Origin: Myxococcales bacterium
GTDB taxonomy: Bacteria; Myxococcota_C; UBA6777
Direction of reading: 5' to 3'
Assembly: GCA_027005175.1 (NCBI GenBank)
Contig: JALTMC010000368.1
Location: forward strand, 4,039 to 18,248
DNA: 14,210 nt
Shown piece by piece: positions 12,740-14,210 of the stretch. The notes under the pieces are model-generated. The model did not search any database. It was not told where the DNA came from and saw nothing but the letters and a program-made list of their open reading frames with translations. A program made the translations under genes and the position numbers. Position 1 is the first letter of the stretch; each line of letters begins with the position of its first letter.

Positions 12740-13804
12740 ATGAACGCGACCATCATTCGAGGAATTGGAACAGCCACACCACCCTATGAGCTGCTCCAAT
12801 CTGATGCCAAAACGTTTGCTTCACAAATGTTTAAAGATGATCTTCACGATCTGGATCGATTGTTACCACTCTTTAAGAATACTCAGATCGAGCGACGCTT
12901 CCTCGCACAGCCCCTCTCGTGGTTTGGGCAGCCTCACACTTTTAAAGAAGCCAATGAGATCTACCTTGATGTTGCTCTCAGTATCTCCGAACAAGCGGCT
13001 CGTCAGGCAATAGAGCGAGCCAAGATAGATCCCGCTGACATCGGTGCCATCCTCTTCCTCTCTTCGACAGGCATTGCAACTCCCAGCCTGGATGCTCCCT
13101 TGATGCAGCGATTGGGAATGTCGTCTCACGCCCAACGCATCCCGATCTGGGGACTGGGTTGTGCCGGTGGAGTCTCTGGCTTAGCCAGAGCCCAGCAAAT
13201 CGCCAAGACCATGCCCAACAAACCCGTGTTGGTTGTTGCCACAGAGTTATGCACATTGACCTTTCAAGCCAACGATATGTCAAAAGCCAATCTGGTCGCT
13301 GTGAGTTTATTTGCTGACGGCTCCGCTGCCGTTGTGATTGAACATTGTGACACATCCAACTTGGAAACGCCGCATCTCCAATTGCTCGAAAGTCACAGCA
13401 CTCTCTTCCCCAACACAGAGTATGTCATGGGTTGGGACCTTGTGAACTCTGGATTAATGGTCCGGTTTGACCGCTCGATTCCATCCTTAGTCCTTGAACA
13501 CTTACCCTCTCTCTTCAAAGAAGCCTGTCAAGCCTGGGACATTGAACCCAATAGCGTCCAACACTTTGTGGCCCACCCTGGAGGAGCGAGAGTCCTGGCA
13601 GCCTACGCCGAAAGTATGCAGCTCCCACAAGAAAAGTTTCGACATGCGTACCAAATATTAAAGCACCATGGAAATATGTCGAGCCCCACTGTCTTCTTTG
13701 TGCTGGAGAAGTACCTGCGAGAAGTACCTCCAAGCCAAAAGCCCGGCGTCATGCTAACCTGGGGGCCGGGATTTAGCGCAGAACAGTTGCTCTTTCAATG
13801 GTAA
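12740..13804 (+). CDS. type III polyketide synthase (chalcone/stilbene synthase-like)
   Basis: The start ATG 12740 is preceded by AAGGA ten bases away, slightly wide. The 354-residue length is normal for the family. The Cys-His-Asn triad is complete: Cys141 in GLGCAGGVSGLARA, His279 in VAHPGGARVLAA and Asn312 in HHGNMSSPTVFFVLE. The GNMSS-plus-S/A-T signature and the C-terminal WGPGFSAE loop (341-348) separate it from FabH-type ketosynthases. These homodimeric cytoplasmic enzymes extend an acyl-CoA starter with malonyl-CoA and release pyrones, resorcinols or phloroglucinols. Starter and product cannot be read from the sequence. The methyltransferase often found next to bacterial homologues is not in the window. 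The upstream nitroreductase is the only candidate partner. Confidence 0.93.
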   Translation: MNATIIRGIGTATPPYELLQSDAKTFASQMFKDDLHDLDRLLPLFKNTQIERRFLAQPLSWFGQPHTFKEANEIYLDVALSISEQAARQAIERAKIDPADIGAILFLSSTGIATPSLDAPLMQRLGMSSHAQRIPIWGLGCAGGVSGLARAQQIAKTMPNKPVLVVATELCTLTFQANDMSKANLVAVSLFADGSAAVVIEHCDTSNLETPHLQLLESHSTLFPNTEYVMGWDLVNSGLMVRFDRSIPSLVLEHLPSLFKEACQAWDIEPNSVQHFVAHPGGARVLAAYAESMQLPQEKFRHAYQILKHHGNMSSPTVFFVLEKYLREVPPSQKPGVMLTWGPGFSAEQLLFQW

Positions 13805-13830
13805 CAGAAGCAAGCTTTCAATGGAAACAG
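13792..13830. repeat. 16-bp direct repeat spanning a stop codon
   Basis: CTTTCAATGGTAACAG at 13792-13807 recurs at 13815-13830 with one change, offset 23 bases. The first copy contains the polyketide synthase stop codon. The second overlaps the end of the truncated transposase frame. Confidence 0.85.
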
Positions 13831-14210
13831 AGCAGGGTAACAGACAGACTTGATTTGTAGTGGGATGGAGCAAGGAAGTAAAGCAAAACGTTGGTAAGCA
13901 CAGCGCGAAGGACTTTCAAATGCCAACGAAGCTGACCTGTTCGGCTGTCTGTGGTTCGTTGACAAAACTTGTTGAGCTTCTTCTTTCCGTCATAAATGGT
14001 CTTGCCATCAACCGCGAGAACGTGGCAAGGAAACCCCTCAGACTCAAGGGCTTTTGCTCGAATCAAGGAGTGAATCTGACGATGCAAGAGCTTTCGAAAA
14101 GGGCTTGCTTTGAGACGAGACAGAACCAAATACAAAGCAAAGTAAGAAACTGCAAAGTCCCGTCTTTCTCCTAAGGCAACCACATCACGAAGAGCGGGAA
14201 GGGCAGGGAG
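13818..14210 (-). pseudogene. truncated DDE transposase, ISAs1/IS4-like (partial at window end)
   Basis: The frame is open from the window edge (14210) to a TGA at 13818, about 130 residues. It begins LPALPALRDVVALGERRDF, like the LPD.PDPR...G.RH opening of ISAs1-type transposases. It then has a hydrophobic helix, FAVSYFALYLVLSRL, and reaches HVLAVDGKTIYDG, the first catalytic Asp context of the DDE core. RWHLKVLRAVLTN follows, also typical, and then the sequence becomes unlike any transposase and ends. The rest of the DDE domain is missing, so the copy is dead. The break at about 13850 lies some 45 bases after the polyketide synthase stop. No terminal inverted repeat is identifiable here. 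The exact family is uncertain. Confidence 0.65.

Noticed and set aside
1-14210. A multi-gene defence, secretion or CRISPR-type system
   Set aside because: Neighbouring genes alternate strand, have large gaps and belong to unrelated families. Nothing in the sequence ties them into one system.

Overview
The window reads as accessory chromosome of a Gram-negative bacterium of moderate GC. Evidence for this: lipoprotein and Sec signal peptides, an FtsX-type permease tail, a CysZ/EI24 membrane protein, and purine-rich Shine-Dalgarno sequences before most genes. The mix of a Ser/Thr-kinase-fold WD40 protein, a type III polyketide synthase, a eukaryotic-type S-adenosylmethionine decarboxylase and a cysteine-repeat secreted protein recalls Myxococcota or related deltaproteobacterial lineages. 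That placement is an impression from gene content only; no rRNA or marker gene is present.

Layout. 1-232: 3' end of an ABC-transporter permease (+). 303-1727: membrane-anchored protein of unknown function with a duplicated N-terminal domain and a 33-bp tandem repeat (-). 1914-2576: Tll0287-like (DUF3365) haem-binding lipoprotein (+). 2678-3079: unknown 133-residue protein (-). 3259-4044: EI24/CysZ-like membrane protein (+), whose stop codon lies in the terminal inverted repeat of a 156-bp MITE-like palindromic element flanked by TTAG on both sides. 4395-5273: secreted, basic, cysteine-rich protein built on an exact 14-residue period (+). 5274-5643: no gene, but direct repeats and a 101-bp imperfect palindrome. 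5644-8163: predicted pseudokinase fused to a seven-blade WD40 propeller (-). 8164-8732: no convincing gene; five 28-bp tandem repeats. 8733-9695: eukaryotic-type AdoMetDC (-). 9696-10096: no gene, but a run of hairpins ending in a plus-strand terminator, a candidate small RNA. 10097-11206: secreted protein with possible AttH/CrtC-like features (-). 11388-11678: small membrane protein (+). 11803-12606: nitroreductase-family protein (+). 12740-13804: type III polyketide synthase with its Cys-His-Asn triad intact (+). 13818-14210: truncated transposase running off the window (-).

The genes are mostly singletons with alternating strands and sizeable gaps, so there is little operon structure. Only the nitroreductase and polyketide synthase could plausibly be co-expressed. 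I see no multi-gene defence, CRISPR or secretion system. The most unusual items are individual: the WD40 pseudokinase, the eukaryotic-type AdoMetDC beside a structured RNA candidate, the 14/42-residue cysteine repeat protein, and the MITE-like element. Functional links between them are not supported by the sequence.
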